Positions 32,931-45,690 of a DNA stretch of 64,000 nucleotides are shown one piece after another. This DNA comes from Euryodendron excelsum (taxonomy: Eukaryota; Streptophyta; Magnoliopsida; Ericales; Pentaphylacaceae), in assembly GCA_033060915.1 (NCBI GenBank), contig CM065389.1, forward strand, positions 23,158,001-23,222,000, read 5' to 3'. The translations under genes were made by a program, and so were the position numbers. Numbering within the stretch: position 1 is the first letter of the stretch; each line of letters begins with the position of its first letter. The notes beneath the pieces were generated by a model. The model worked only from the letters and a program-made list of their open reading frames with translations. It made no database searches and had not been told where the DNA came from.

Positions 32931-35900
32931 CCTAAAGGCCCGATCAATCCTTCCGACACATCATATCCTCATCTTTCAAGTTAAATACCTCTAGGACACT
33001 ATTCTAAGTGTTCCTGCCCCTTTCTGGCTCTTCCGGGCCAATCCCGGTCTCTTAAATCATTCCCGGACTTTCCGGAGTCACTCCTAGTGAAGCCAGGCTA
33101 AAAATTGCATAGTAGTCACTAGTACAGGCGCCCAAATCTAGTCAAAGATACGTTGCTTGCCGACCTAAATACTTTCCTAGCCGGCTGGCACCACTGCAAC
33201 AGGCGCCAGGTTTGTCTAACCTCTATAAATACAGAGCCTCTTCCAGCGTCAGAGAGGTCCAAAAACTCAGTCTAAAAATCATATATTTCGATATATAGAG
33301 CTCGTGCACTCCCAAAACCCTAGCTTCCCTAGGTTTTCCAAACCCTAGCCACCATACACTAAACCCTAGCCTCCTATACACTCATACACACTCCCATACA
33401 CTCATACACTAGCCTTCAACCCTCCTTCGAAGACTTGAAGAGCTGCACTCTGGAGTTTGAAGATTGAAGACAAGTCTTGAGGATTGAAGACGAAGATCAA
33501 GACAAAGATCGAAGACAAGCAAGGCGCGCAAAATAAATAAGACATACGGTAGGCTCCCTATTTAAATTTCTGCACTTCCCCCCTCTCTCTTCTCTCTCCT
33601 AACCCACTTGGGTTTTTTCTATTTTAATCTCCCATCTCTTTCCCCCCCCCCCCCTTTTTTGCATGCTTGAAACAAGGGGACTTCCACTCCATGTGTAGGA
33701 TTAGACTATCGGAGGGTCACCGTGTCGGGGGCTTTCCTTTAGTCTAATCGGAAACCACGTGGGTCCGACCCCCTTGATTATGTGGTGAAGCCTTAGCCTT
33801 GTATGTTCACGACTCCAAAATTGCATTGTGCATATCATGATCATACATCTTCCAAAAATCGTTTTCAAACTCGTTTTCAAAATTGTTTTCAAACTTGTTT
33901 CCAAAATTACATCAAAATCTCTTTTTCAAAATGTGTTTTCAAAATCACAATCCTAGGGTGATTTTAGCTTTTCCATGGCTAGAGTTGCTTTAAGAAAGTG
34001 TTACATTTAAAGTGACCAACATGGTCCACATTTTCAACCTTTTGTTGTTTTCAAAACTACTTTCTTAAAGTGGTTCTAGCCTTCTTATGGCTAGAATCGC
34101 TTTAGGAAAGTGAGACGTTTTTATACCTTCTAAAAACTCGCTTTCCAAATCCCTCCTCCTCAAAATCTCTTTTCCAACATGTTTCCCAAAAGCTCCTCTT
34201 TCCAAAATTGTTTTCTAAAAACTCTTTCCAAAAATATATTTTTTAAAACCTCCTTTTTCAACTCCTTTCCAAAACGCTCTCTTCAGAGTCCACTTTCCAA
34301 AAACATTCCCTAGGTCTCTTTCCTAGAAAAACTCTCCCCAAAAATCTTTCCAAAAACTCTCTTTCCAAAATCTTCCCTCTAGAAACTTCTCTCTAGGATT
34401 TTCTTTCAAAAAACTTGTTTCCAAAACACGCTTTCCAAAAACTCCTTCTTTTTAAAATCTCTTTCTAGAAACTCTCTCTTCAAATTTAATTTCCAAAAAT
34501 TCCTCTCTAGAATTCCCTTCTAAAAACCTTCGTTTCCAAAAATGCACTTTCCAAAAACTCTTGCCTTAGAGCCCAAATCAAGCCCTAGAACTCACAATTA
34601 GGAAACCCTAATTTTCTTTCCAAAAACATGATTTTCAAACTTTGTCCCAAATCTAGGTTTCCAAAACCTCTGGTTTTCTACATCAAAACTATACATATTT
34701 CCAAAACCTATTTTCTACGTCAAAACTATAGTTTTCCAAATTTAGGGTTTCTAAAACTTCCCTTTCCAAATCCTTGACCAAATCCAATCTTCCCGTTTAG
34801 GAAACTAGATTTCATCCTCCGTTTTTTGAAACAAAATCAAACATTTTCTTTTAGAAACCAAATCTAATCCCTTCCTAATCCAAACCTTTCCTAATTCAAC
34901 TCCTTCCTAATTTCCTACCTTCCTAAACCATAAGTTTCCTAAAACTTTCAAATCTTTCCTTAAAACTCAACTTTCAAATCTTTCCTAATTCAACCCTTTC
35001 CTAATCCTACCCCTTTTCAAATCTTAACTTTCCAAATCTAAGTTTACAAATCTTTCCTAAACTCAAACCATTCTTAATCTCAAGATTTTCTAAAACTCTA
35101 AAACTTTCTAAATCTTAAACTTTCCAAATTTCAAATCTTTCCAAATTCAAAGTTTTCTAAATTCAAAACTTTCCTAAGTAAATTCTTCTAAAACTTCCTA
35201 AATCTTTCCAAATTCTTAATTTTCCCAAACTTAAATCTTTCCAAATCTAAAACTTTTCTAAACTCAAAACTTTCTTAAATCAAGACTTTCTTAAGTTGAA
35301 ACTTCCTTATTTCAAAACTTTCCAAATTCTAAACTTTCCAACTTTCAAAACTTCCCTAATTCAAAACATTTATAAATTCAACACTTTCCTATTTCAAAAC
35401 CCTTCTTAAAATGAAGTGTTTCTTATTTCAAAACTTTCTTAATCCAACACTTTCTTAATTTCAAAACTTTCTTAAATTTAAACCTTCCTAAAATGAAAAC
35501 TTTCCTAATTGGAACACTTTCCCAAATTTAAACTTTCCTAAAATGAAAACTTTCCCAATTCGAACACTTTCCTAAGTTTAAACTTTCCTAAAACGAAACT
35601 TTCCAAAAGTGACACTTTCCTATTTTGAAACTTTCCTAAGTCGGACCTTTCCTAATTCAAACCTTTCCTAAATCCAATCATTTTCTAAATCTTCCAAGTC
35701 TAATATTCAAGTCAATTCTTCTTCAAAATCTTTCCAAGTCAAATCCAATCCTTCTTTTTGAAGTCCTTAAGTCTAGGTTTCTCAAAACCAAGTCTTTCAA
35801 AATCAAATCTTTTCAAACCTTCCAATCAAAGTTCAATCCCTCAATCTTCCAATCCAATTTCCAATTCAATCTCCTTCTTCAAATCAATTCTTCTATTTTC

Positions 35901-36778
35901 AATCAAACTCTTGTCCGAACTACGACTGACCTGATTCCTCCAAAAGGATACGTAGGCAACCCTCATGAGTGTGGTCACAACATTTTTCAAATCTCAAATT
36001 CCACAACTTCTTTCAAATTTCAAATTCCTCTTCATTTTCCAAATCTCAAATTCTACAATCTTTTCAAATCTCCAATCTATTTTCAAATTTCTATTTCTAA
36101 ATCTCCTTCTCTAATTTTTCAAACTTTCTAATTTCAAATCCATCCTTTCAAATCTTTCTTCAAAAATCAAATCAAATCAAATTCTTTTCAAATTTATTTC
36201 CAAATCAAGTCTCTTTTATTGCACTTGCATATCATGCGTCATGTTAGTTTCTTTTCAAACAATATTTTTCAAAGTAGATAGGGTTGGATAGTTGTTAATT
36301 GAAGACTCTCATAGGTGAATCTAGGGTAGATTGACATGTAGGTACCAAAAGGGCGGGGTAGGGTGATGGCTTAGTGCGTCTTCCCTACACGTAACCAACC
36401 TCCGAACCTAGGATCACTGATTTCAAAGACCAAAAAGGAGTTATTTTTCAAAAAAAGGCTAAATGTTTTCCAAAGGTTGGTAAACAACTTGTTTTCTCAA
36501 AAACCCTCTCTTGAGGAGATATTTTCAAAATCGTTGTTCCAAAAACCCTAAGTGTAGTCTTCGGATTATTCTTAGTTTTTAGGTGACCTAACTCACCTTA
36601 ATCAAGTTAGGTGGCGACTCCAGATCTTTTTCCAAAAGCCCTTTATTCAAATCAATTCTCAATTCAAACCTAGTCGCACTCATTCTTCTAGGAGGGTGAG
36701 TTCTAACGAGAGAGTACAGCATTTTTCCAACTTATGTGAGTATTCCTCGAGTGCGTAAAATCTAGGCATGACAGGCAC

Positions 36779-37001
36779 CACTAGGAGTGGCACCAGAGTC
36801 AACTTATGGGCAACTTTGCCCTTTTGCCCGCCAAAATTCGATTTCAAATGGCCCTTTGTGCCAATTTTCCATTTACCATTTTCAAGTTCCAGTCTTCAAA
36901 ATTTTCAAATTTCATCCTTTCGATCACCTCGCAGTCAACATGGGACTCTTACTTTATCGTTTCTTACTTTCGGCAAGCAAAGACAAAAAAAGAGTGACAA
37001 C
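36779..37001 (+). other. End of the outer internal region with polypurine tract
   Basis: Resumes the sequence collinear with 18745-18942 after the solo LTR. AAAGACAAAAAAAGAGTGAC (about 36979-36997) is the polypurine tract just before the 3' LTR. Confidence 0.75.
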
Positions 37002-40000
37002 TATAAACACCCCATTTTTACACGCTCGGCAATCTCTAGCCCGACCGGATTCACATTCAAACTGACACATACACATTCAAGCCCAAACCGGCTTTCTAAA
37101 CTCAATCCAGTCAAACAACCGCTTCGCAGGCCCGATGTAAAATGACTAAAATGCCCTTGAGGCATTGCTCGATCCACTTCTAGTTGGCACCTCTTTCTAA
37201 AAATGATAAGTCCCTATTTCAACCTCAATTCCAATTCCAACTCCAACTCCAGTCTAGACCAATCAAACTCAATTCGGCACATCTTTCAAGAAAGTTGATC
37301 CCTCAGACAATAAGTCCATCCAATCCGACACGCTTTTTGAGAAAACACCTCAGAATGGTAAGTCCCTTCAAACCTATCGACCGGGACAGAACCCAAGTCC
37401 CCAAGATGGTAGAACGGTTCACTTTTGGTGCCTGCTAGCCTGCCAATGTAGAGTATCCACTATTCGACACGTCGATTAAGAAAGTACATAAGCCCCCGAG
37501 ATGATAAGACCATCGAGTAGCTTCCCAAGATCAAGCAGTCTCAAGAATGAGTGCACACCGTCAGAGTGACGGAAACACTCACAACATCGCAACCATCAAA
37601 GTGGCGAAAACACTCGCAAACAGGTCAACATTAGGAATTGCCAACAAAACCCCTATGTCACGAGACCGAACACGCCTCTTGGCAGTGATACGTTTACCAA
37701 AGGACTAGATATTTTTGGAAACCAATTCGTCACATACCTTTAGAGTGACAGAAACACTCAAAACCCATGTCAAGATCAGTGCTTACTGGCCTACTCCGAT
37801 GAAAAATGACCAAACTGCCCGTTGGGCCCTTCCAGCACGCTTCTCAAGAAAGTACCTAAGTCCTCAGAGTAATAAGTCCACCGTTCAAAGATTGTCCTAA
37901 AGAAAATGTAGCATATTTAAGTACCTTCCAGTCAATTCTAGATCAATTCCAAGACTATCCGATCAAAATGACCATTTTACCCTTAGACAATCAATCGCCT
38001 CTAGGAACCACATCGACTCTGGGTATCAAACTAATAACCTCCCAAGGATGCTTTTTATAGTAGTTTTGACCTTCCAGCACCTTTTTGGACCATTCTGAGT
38101 CTATTCCGATAAGCCTGGTGTAAAATGACCATTTTGCCCCTAGTAGGCCATTCATCTCTTCTAACCATACCAGCTCTAGGTATTAAACCGGTAATCTCTC
38201 GGAACATTCTCCATAGTGTTTCCAACCTTCCATTCTTCTCATGTGCCACACCGGGTCCATTACGGTGTTTTCTCGATTCAAATGATCATTCTACCCCTGG
38301 TGGGCCAGTCAACCTTTTCAAATATTCTGGCACTATTTCTTAAGCCTGTTACTTCCAGAACACTCTTTCAAGGGTTCTTGTCCATCCCCGGCCTTCCAGA
38401 TCATTCCCAGACTCTCTAGAATCACTCCTAGCGAAGCCAAGCCAAGCCAAGCCAAAAATTGCATGGTAGTCACTAGGATAGGAGCCCAAATCTTTTGCCT
38501 TGCATCCCAATGGTCAACATATACGTTTCTTACCGCCTTAAAAGAGCACCAGCGCCACTGCAACAGGCACCAGTTCTTGTTTCAATTGCCTATAAATACA
38601 GACCCTCCCCTTACATAAAAAAGATCTGTAAACTCAGTCCAGAAACTCTGCTTCCCTAAAAATAGAACTCAAGTTCCCTCACAGCCCTAATTCTCTCAAG
38701 CCTTCGCAAGCCCTAGTCTCCATACACTCAAACCCTAGCCTCTATACACCCTATACACTCACTTACAAGTCTCCAAACATCCATTGAAGACCAAGTGTTG
38801 TATCTTCAAAGCTCTCAAAGTCTAAGTCCAGTAAAGCAAACAAAGCAATCAAAGCAAGAAGAAGACAAGGTTGGTTTTCTATCTACTTTTATATAATCCC
38901 CCTCTCTTTTCTCTCTCCTAACCCACTTTAGTTTTCTTCTATTTTAATCTCCATCTTCTACCTCATTTTCTTGCATGCTTAAAATAAGGGACTCCCCAAT
39001 TCATGCCTAGGATGAATTGTTGCAGGTCACCTTGCTAGGGGCTTTCTTCAAGTTCAGCCTATGGCAGTGTGGGTTCGGCCCCCTTGATTATGTGGTGAAG
39101 CCCAACCTTGTATGTTCACATCCCTATTATATTATGGTTGTTATGTTCATACATTGTATTCAAAATTGTATTTAAAATTATTTTCAAAATTGCATCAAAG
39201 TTTTCTTTCAAAACTTGCATTCAGAATCTCTTTCTTTCAAACTGATTTTCAAAATCATGCTCCTAGGATGATTCTAGCCATTCCATGGTCAAGGTTGTTT
39301 TAAGAAAGTGTTATATTTAATGTAACTATCAAGGTCTAAATTTTGGGTGTAAACCCTAAATTGTTTATATCAAAATAACAATCCTAAATTGATTCTAGTC
39401 ATTCCATGGTTAAGGTTATTTTAGGAAAGTGTTACATTCAATGTGATCATTATGGTCTATATTTCATACCCTAGTTGTTATCATAATCACAACCTTAGAA
39501 TAGTTCGAATCTTTTCATGGTTAGAATCGTTTTAGAAAAGTGAGATATTCATGAGACTTACAAAAGTCCATATTCAAACTTCTTTCCAAATAGTTTTGCA
39601 AATCTGCTTTCTAAAAACTCTTTTCAAAGATCTACTTTTCAAAAACTCTTTGTCTTGAAGTCCAAACCAAGAATCTATGATTAGAAAATCCTAATTCCTC
39701 TCTTAAAATCATGATTGTGTAGTTTCATTCAATCATAGATTTCAAAAACCCTTTTTCCACCAAATCATAGATTTTTAAATCCAAGATTTTCAAAACTCAA
39801 CCTTTCCAACTCCATGTCAAATCAAATCCTCCAATCTAGGAAACCAAGTCAAATCCTCTAATTTTGGAAACAAAATCAAATCCTCTATTTTTTAAAATAA
39901 AATCCAATCTTCAACTTTAGGAAATAGAAATTAAATCTTTGTTAATTCTAAATCTTTCCAAATTTCAAATCTTTCTAAGTTCAAATCTTTCCAAATTAAA

Positions 40001-41321
40001 AACTTTCCAAATTCAAATCTTTCCAAAATCAACTCTTTTCTAAAATGGAACTTTCCAAAAACAACTCTTTCCTAGTATGGAACTTTTCTAATTCGAAACT
40101 TTCCTAATTTGGAACTTTCCTTATTCGAAACTTTCCTAATTTGGAACCTTCGTAATTCGAAACTTTCCTAAAATCTAACGTTCTAATATCAAACCTTCTT
40201 ATTTCAATTGCATGCTTCAACCCTAGGTTACCTAATTCCTAAGATGTCTAAACCCTAGTTCAACCCTAACCCTAAAGTTAGGAAGTTTTAACTATATTCA
40301 AAGACTCTTCTAAAACTCTTTTCTAAACCAAGATAGTTTTAAAACTTCAATCTAAGTCAAGATGATTTCAAATTTCAACTCAATCTTTCCAAAACAAGTC
40401 CAAGTTCTACTCCTCAAGTTCAATTTCAAATCAAAACTCAATTTCAAATCCTCAAGTTCAATTTCAAATTGAAGTCAATTCGAAGTTCAATTTCCAATTT
40501 TCCAATCAAAGTTCCAAATCAAACCTTTTCAAGTCAAACTTTTCAAAGACCTCAAAGTGTCTATTTTCAATTGGACCCCGAGTCCGAACTACAGCTAACC
40601 TGATTTCCCAGCAAAAGGATATGTAGGCAACCTTCATAGGTGCAGTTACAACCTTTTTTTAATTTCAATTTCCCACAACCTTTTTCAAATTCTAATTTTC
40701 CACAACATTTTTCAAGTTACCAACTTTCACAACCTTTTTCGAGCTTCATATCTATTTTTTAAATCAAATCATTTTCTTACACTTGCATGTCATGCATTAC
40801 ATCAAACCTCTTTCAAAAATTCTCCTTCAAAGTGGATATAATCCGACATTGGATAATCGAAAATTCTAAATGAGTTGACCTAGGGTGAAAAGATATGTAT
40901 GTACGGCAAGGGCGGGATAGGGTGATAGCCTAGTGCATCTTCCCTATACGTAACCAACCTCCAAGCCTAGAATCACTATTTTCAAAGACAAAAAATGGAG
41001 TCATTTTCAGAAAGGGCTTAAATCTTTTCCAAAGGTTGCCAAACAGCCTGTTTTCTCCAAAAACCCTCTCTTGAGGAAGTTTTCTAAAATCTTTTCAAAA
41101 ACCATAAGTTTAATATTTGGATTGTACTTAGTTTTAGATGACCTAACTCACCTTAACAAAGTTAGGTGGTAACTCCAGATCTTTTCTAAAAGCTTTTATT
41201 CAAGTCAATTTCTAGTTCAAACCTAGTCGCACTCATTTTTCTAGGAGGATGAGTTCTAACAAGATAGTATCATGTTTTTCTCAATTGTATTTTTTCGAGT
41301 ACAAAAAATCGGGGCACAACA
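37002..41321 (+). repeat. 3' LTR of the outer element
   Basis: Starts TATAAACACCCC and ends GGGGCACAACA, 4320 bp. More diverged and shorter than the inner LTRs: no clear minisatellite, one 157-bp unit pair near 37990-38190, TATA box 38591-38598, shorter G-poor tract 39590-40500, conserved modules near 40588 and 40870-40980, and a primer-site-like core reduced to TGGTAACTCC near 41167. Confidence 0.88.
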
Positions 41322-42518
41322 CCTAGGTCAACTATAGGTCAACCTAGCCCAACTTTTCTTAACCCTAATCTGCCCAGCCAAGGTTAAGTGGCTTCAAGAT
41401 CTTAACTCTAGGACCTTTTTCAAACTCCAACTCAAACCCAAAAATATTTTAGAAAGCTCTTTCAAACTTGTCTCAATCCAAAATAGCTAGACACTTACCA
41501 TTTTTTCAAAAACTATTTGCAAAATGATTTCAAAAACTCATAGCCCTAAGATAATCCTAACCCTTTCATGGTTAGGGTTTCCTATGAAAAATGATACATC
41601 AAATGAAACCTAAAAGGTTAATATTGGGCCTTCAAAACCTAAATGTTTTACAAAATCTCTTTCCAAAAACTATTTTCGAACATCACATTCTTGAAACAAC
41701 CCTAGGCCTTTCTATGGTTAGGTTTGTCCAAGATCAAGTAAATTATTCAAACAAAGGAAGTTTTTAGCCCCTCTTTCTAAACATGCTTTCTAAAACTCAT
41801 GGTCTTGAACAAGTTTAGTTCTTACATAACTAACCTCTCAAAGGCAATAAAACATCAACATACCTTTCATAAGGTACATAAAAAATATTTTTCAAAAATC
41901 CTTTCGAGACAAGTTCACAAGAGTTTTTGCCAACCCCTAGTCTCTTTCAAACTCTTTTTCAAATTTCATCATGCATGATTCTTTCCAATAGTGATGAAAA
42001 AATCCTTTTCAAAATCTTTTTAAGTGGACATAAGCGGGAACCGGAGATTTAAGTGAGTAAACCTAAGGGTGAATAGGCATGTAGGTACCGCAAAGGTCGG
42101 GTAGGGTGATGATCTTAGGGTATCTTCCCTACACGTAACCAACCCCCAGACCATAGATCTCTATTTCAAAAACTAAAACCAGAGTCATTTTTCAAAAGGG
42201 CTAAAAACAATTTTAGAGGTTGCCAAACAACCTTATTTTCTAAAACACCTCTCAAGAGGACATTTTCAAATCATTTTCGAAAAACCTAAGTTAGATTCTA
42301 AGATAACACCTAGTTTTGGGTGACCTAACACACATTTAACCATGTTAGGTGGTGACTCCAAACCCTTTCAAAAAGCCCTTAATCAAATCAATTTCGAACT
42401 CAAACCCTATTGCACTTATTCTCTTAGGAGGGTGAGTTCTAATAGAGAGAGTATTGGGTTTTTGTTTCGAGTCAAGACCCAGACCCAGACCCGAGGTCAA
42501 AAACTGGGGCACGTCACA
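41322..42518 (+). repeat. 3' end of an older related LTR
   Basis: Matches the last 1.2-1.5 kb of the giant LTRs, closest in style to 54480-56013 (AGGTTAAC-type repeats). It carries the ACATGTAGGTACCGCAAAGG block (about 42076), the TTAGGTGGTGACTCC core (about 42347) and an LTR end GGGGCACGTCACA at 42518. The left part was displaced beyond the window by the outer element. No gene. Confidence 0.7.
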
Positions 42519-43215
42519 TAAGCAGGCCATCGAAAATTAAAAAGGAGTAAAAGAAAAGTATGCACAAATCTTGTGACTAAAAATGCCAGTTTATGTATGT
42601 GAAGTGACTTCGACTAAGTTCCAACTTAGAACGAAGGCAGTCTGGTTGCCAAAAATTGGGTAGAGTAATGGCTAGGCCGAGGCTTGTTTCAAGTTGAAAT
42701 TCAAATAGAATGGCAGCTAGGCAGGGGCCTGTTTGGAGCCAAGACTCGAGCAGAGTGATGGCTTTGCTAGAGGGACGATAGGTGCTGAAATTTACCCCAG
42801 GTAACAGTTTAGATACCCACTAAGACATGTGAACACCATAGCATTACAATGGGTTCAGTCGAAACCTAAACTAACTGGTTTGAATTATACCTCGCTGGCG
42901 GGATTCTGGCAGTATTCTGGCCTAGCAAGAAGCCGATTTCACCATTCCCATCAGGCAGAGTTCTGGCTAGTCAGAAGTACTATCTTATCTAAAAATTGGA
43001 CAGAGTTCCGGCTAGTTGGGAGTAGTTTCTGAGTCCCTGGGCTCGAAAATTGGATAAAGTTCTAGCTAGGCAAGAGCGCTATTGGACCTGTTGGTCGAGC
43101 AAAGCTTTGGCTAGGGTTGGGTGATTCCAAATCAGTCAATTAGATAGGGGTCCTACAAGGTTGAAGCTGACTAGGCCGAATTTAGCAGCATGAGGCCAGA
43201 AGGGGCTCTCTTTTG

Positions 43216-43217
<2 letters not shown>

Positions 43218-43259
<42 letters not shown>
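43218..43259. repeat. (GA)n microsatellite in LTR-B
   Basis: About 21 GA units. The aligned place in the plus copy has (CT)n at 48440-48468, so it is an LTR component just downstream of the presumed transcription start. Confidence 0.9.
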
Positions 43260-43263
<4 letters not shown>

Positions 43264-43979
43264 AGGTGTGTGAAGTGAGGGGGTAAAGAAATCGAAGGGG
43301 GTGCCCCAATATATAAAGAAATTTGCTACACCACTATAATGGCCACAAAGTATGACTTTCTTCTTTGTAGCATTGCAATGCCACATAGCACAAATTTCTT
43401 TTTTGAGGCATTATAATGCCACAAACCATGGTTTTCTTCTTTGAGGCCTTCCAATGGCTAACTTTTGGAGAGGGGAGATGTGGCTCCACCAAAATTTTGT
43501 CACGTAGCAAATGGTGATGTCACCCTGATGATGTCAGCATGACTTCAACAGATGTGACACAACAATGCCCAAGGCCTAGGTTTTGTGCACCACGGTAGTG
43601 CAGTGCCTAATGCCTGGCTTTTTTTCTTCACTGTAATGCTTGGAATTCATGATTCACGACACCGCAATGTGTAAGGCTTGAAATTGTTGCTTCACAGCAC
43701 TGTAGTGCAATAAAGGGTGGATTTTGGCCTTCACAACATTGCAATGTCGTAAGGCTTGTTCCTCTATGTTTTGGATTTCTCTAGTGTTCTCCAGCTCAAG
43801 GTTTGTGCTCCTGATTGATGGACCAGACTTTGGAGGGTGATGCCCGATATCACCGACCTTCAATTTAGCTCATTAGAGCTTGTCAAGGCTTTAGTTTACG
43901 AGCTTCAAAAGCTTCGGGCTTCTAGTTTAATGATTTAGAGTCTAGCCATATTGCGGTCATCGAGACTCGAGCTAATGAC

Positions 43980-44590
43980 GCTGATAGAGATTGAAGACAA
44001 CTAGTCTCTCAAATGAAGTCATCAGAGTCTGATAGGGATATGGTCGCCTAGACTCCAATCTAAGGTGATCAAAGATGACCAATCTTAGGCATGATGTCAT
44101 CGGAGTCTGACCAGGAGCAGTTGCCTAGACTCCAGTTTAAGGTGATTGGAGATGACTAATCACTGAAATGACATCATTAAAGTCAAACCAAGATGCAGTC
44201 ACCTAGATTCCAGTGTAAAGTGTTATCGAAGTTTGACCGGGATGCAATCGTCTGGACTCTAGTTTGAGGTGTCATCGAAGTTCAACCGGGATACGGTCGC
44301 CTGGACTCTAGTCTAAGGTGATCGAAGATAACTGATCTCCAATGACGATGTCATCTGAGTCTAACTGGGATGCGGTCGCCTAGACTCTGGTCTATGGTTT
44401 CATCAGAATCTGACTAGGACAGTCTAAGGTGTCCTTAGAGTCGACCAAGATGTGGTCACCTGGACTTTAGTCTAGGGTGTCATCGAAGTCCGATTAGGAT
44501 GCAGTCATCGAACTCCAATTTAAGGTGTCATTGGAGTCTGATCGGGATGCAGTCATCAGAACACCGATTTAGGATGCGATGAGTCTACCG
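43980..44590 (-). repeat. About 80-bp tandem repeats of LTR-B, minus copy
   Basis: Imperfect units with GTCATCGRAGTYYGACCGGGATG-like text, a GGTCGCCTGGACTC-like segment and AGTCTAAGGTG. Inverted counterpart of 47230-47830. Confidence 0.7.
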
Positions 44591-44617
44591 GGAGTCAAAA
44601 TTCGGGTGTCAATAACA

Positions 44618-45690
44618 ATGATCCAAAATTAAACTCCTATGATTAATAGATAACCTAATTAATCTTATGACCATTGTAGATACTCAATCATACATTCCCA
44701 AGTACAAACTCCTGGTTACCTAGAACTCATGCAAAGAATTACAAACATGATTAGTGGCTCACAAATCTATAACCCAGGTCTCCGTAGAATTCGCCACATA
44801 ATATGTTTTAGTTATAAGTGATTCAACCATACCTTGCCTTTGTTTGGCGAGAAGTTTGGACAATTCCTTTTCCAATGCCCGGTCTTGCCACAAAGCAAAC
44901 ACTTCCCTTTTGACTTCTGATCCTAAATAACTGCCTTAGGCTTGGCTACTCTCTAGGATGCTCCCTTGAGCTTGTTCTTCTTCCAAACCTTCTTGTCTTT
45001 CCGCTTGGACTTAGAAGAATTTATTCGATCCTGAACCATATTAACACTCCCTTTGGCCTTGAAAATTCCTTCAACTGCCTAGTTCATTCATTAGTTCAAC
45101 TAGAGTAAAATCCTTTTTGTTCATCAACTGGTTTAGCTTGAACTGATTGAATGAACTAGGTAGCGACTGAAGAATCATATAAATCTAGGACTCCCCATCA
45201 ATATCAACTCTGAGAATCTCAAGTTGGTCCAAAAACCTAATCATTTTCAAAACATGATCTTAGACTGGAGTGCCCTCAGCCATTTTGGTGTTAAGTAGGT
45301 TCCTTATGGGTTCCTTTTTAGTAGGTCGGCCTTGCTCTCCCAACATCTCCTTGAGATTATGAAGCATATCAACAGCAGTAGGCATATTTTGGTGCTGATG
45401 TTGCAACATATTTGACAAAGATGAAATTATATAACAACAAGACATTTCATTAACCTTCTGCCACTTTCGATATGCATCAATCTCATCTTAAGAAGCACTA
45501 GCCCCTGGTATATCAGGACGGGGCTGGGTAAGGACAAATTTGTAACCAACTGTAAGCATAATATCAAGGTTTCTTTTCAAGTCCATATAATTTGCGCCAA
45601 TAAGCTTGTTTTGCCAGAGGATAATAGCTAGTGGATTAAGTAGAGTAGACATATGAAATATAAGCGGACATCTATACATTAGCAATTATT
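44618..45690 (-). pseudogene. Ty1/copia gag-protease remnant
   Basis: Reads on the minus strand from ATG near 45652: the segment MSTLLNPLAIILWQNKLIGA and YMDLKRNLDIML are typical of copia Gag; later NMLQHQHQ, KEMLGEQGR and KMAEGTPV. A CCHC knuckle C-x2-C-x4-H-x4-C (CLLCGKTGHWKRNC) lies near 44830-44900. Further on, WVID-L-stop-ATNHVCNSL near 44745-44790 is the degraded D-S-G-A protease active site. Several in-frame stops and a shift before the knuckle. It ends at the LTR-B insertion at 44617; the rest of pol is not in the window. Confidence 0.85.

Larger units (their letters stand above)
31417..36773 (+). mobile_element. Solo LTR inserted in the outer element's 3' region
   Basis: Starts TATAAGCACCCC (TG has become TA) and ends GGCATGACA, 5357 bp. 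Perfect GGCAC duplications at 31412-31416 and 36774-36778. No internal region. Contains a shortened minisatellite (31620-32065), four 157-bp units (32280-32930), TATA box 33224-33231, teloboxes 33313-33370, a C13 run (33642-33654), G-poor tract 34120-35850, and primer-site-like TGGCGACTCC at 36612-36621. Confidence 0.93.
1..41321 (+). mobile_element. Outer Tat/Ogre-type LTR retrotransposon, 5' part outside the window, doubly interrupted
   Basis: Positions 1-70 are collinear with the inner element's gag at 11833-11905, and the gag resumes at 24548 directly after the inner element. From there gag, spacer, antisense gene, 3' non-coding region, polypurine tract and 3' LTR (37002-41321) follow in the same order as in the inner element, at visibly lower identity. 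Two later insertions break it: the inner element (71-24547) and a solo LTR (31417-36773). No reverse transcriptase, integrase or protease motif is visible. The 5' LTR and leader must lie left of the window. Family assignment rests on Gag and LTR structure. Confidence 0.85.
42519..44617 (-). repeat. LTR-B, minus-strand copy (5' part)
   Basis: In reverse orientation it starts TGTTATTGACACCC at 44617 and aligns with 47163-49650, the plus copy. It contains the about 80-bp repeats (43980-44590), GGCATTATAATGCC-type palindromes (43320-43740), a TATATA near 43309-43316 and a (GA)n run 43218-43259. It is cut at 42519 by the older LTR end. No gene. Confidence 0.75.
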
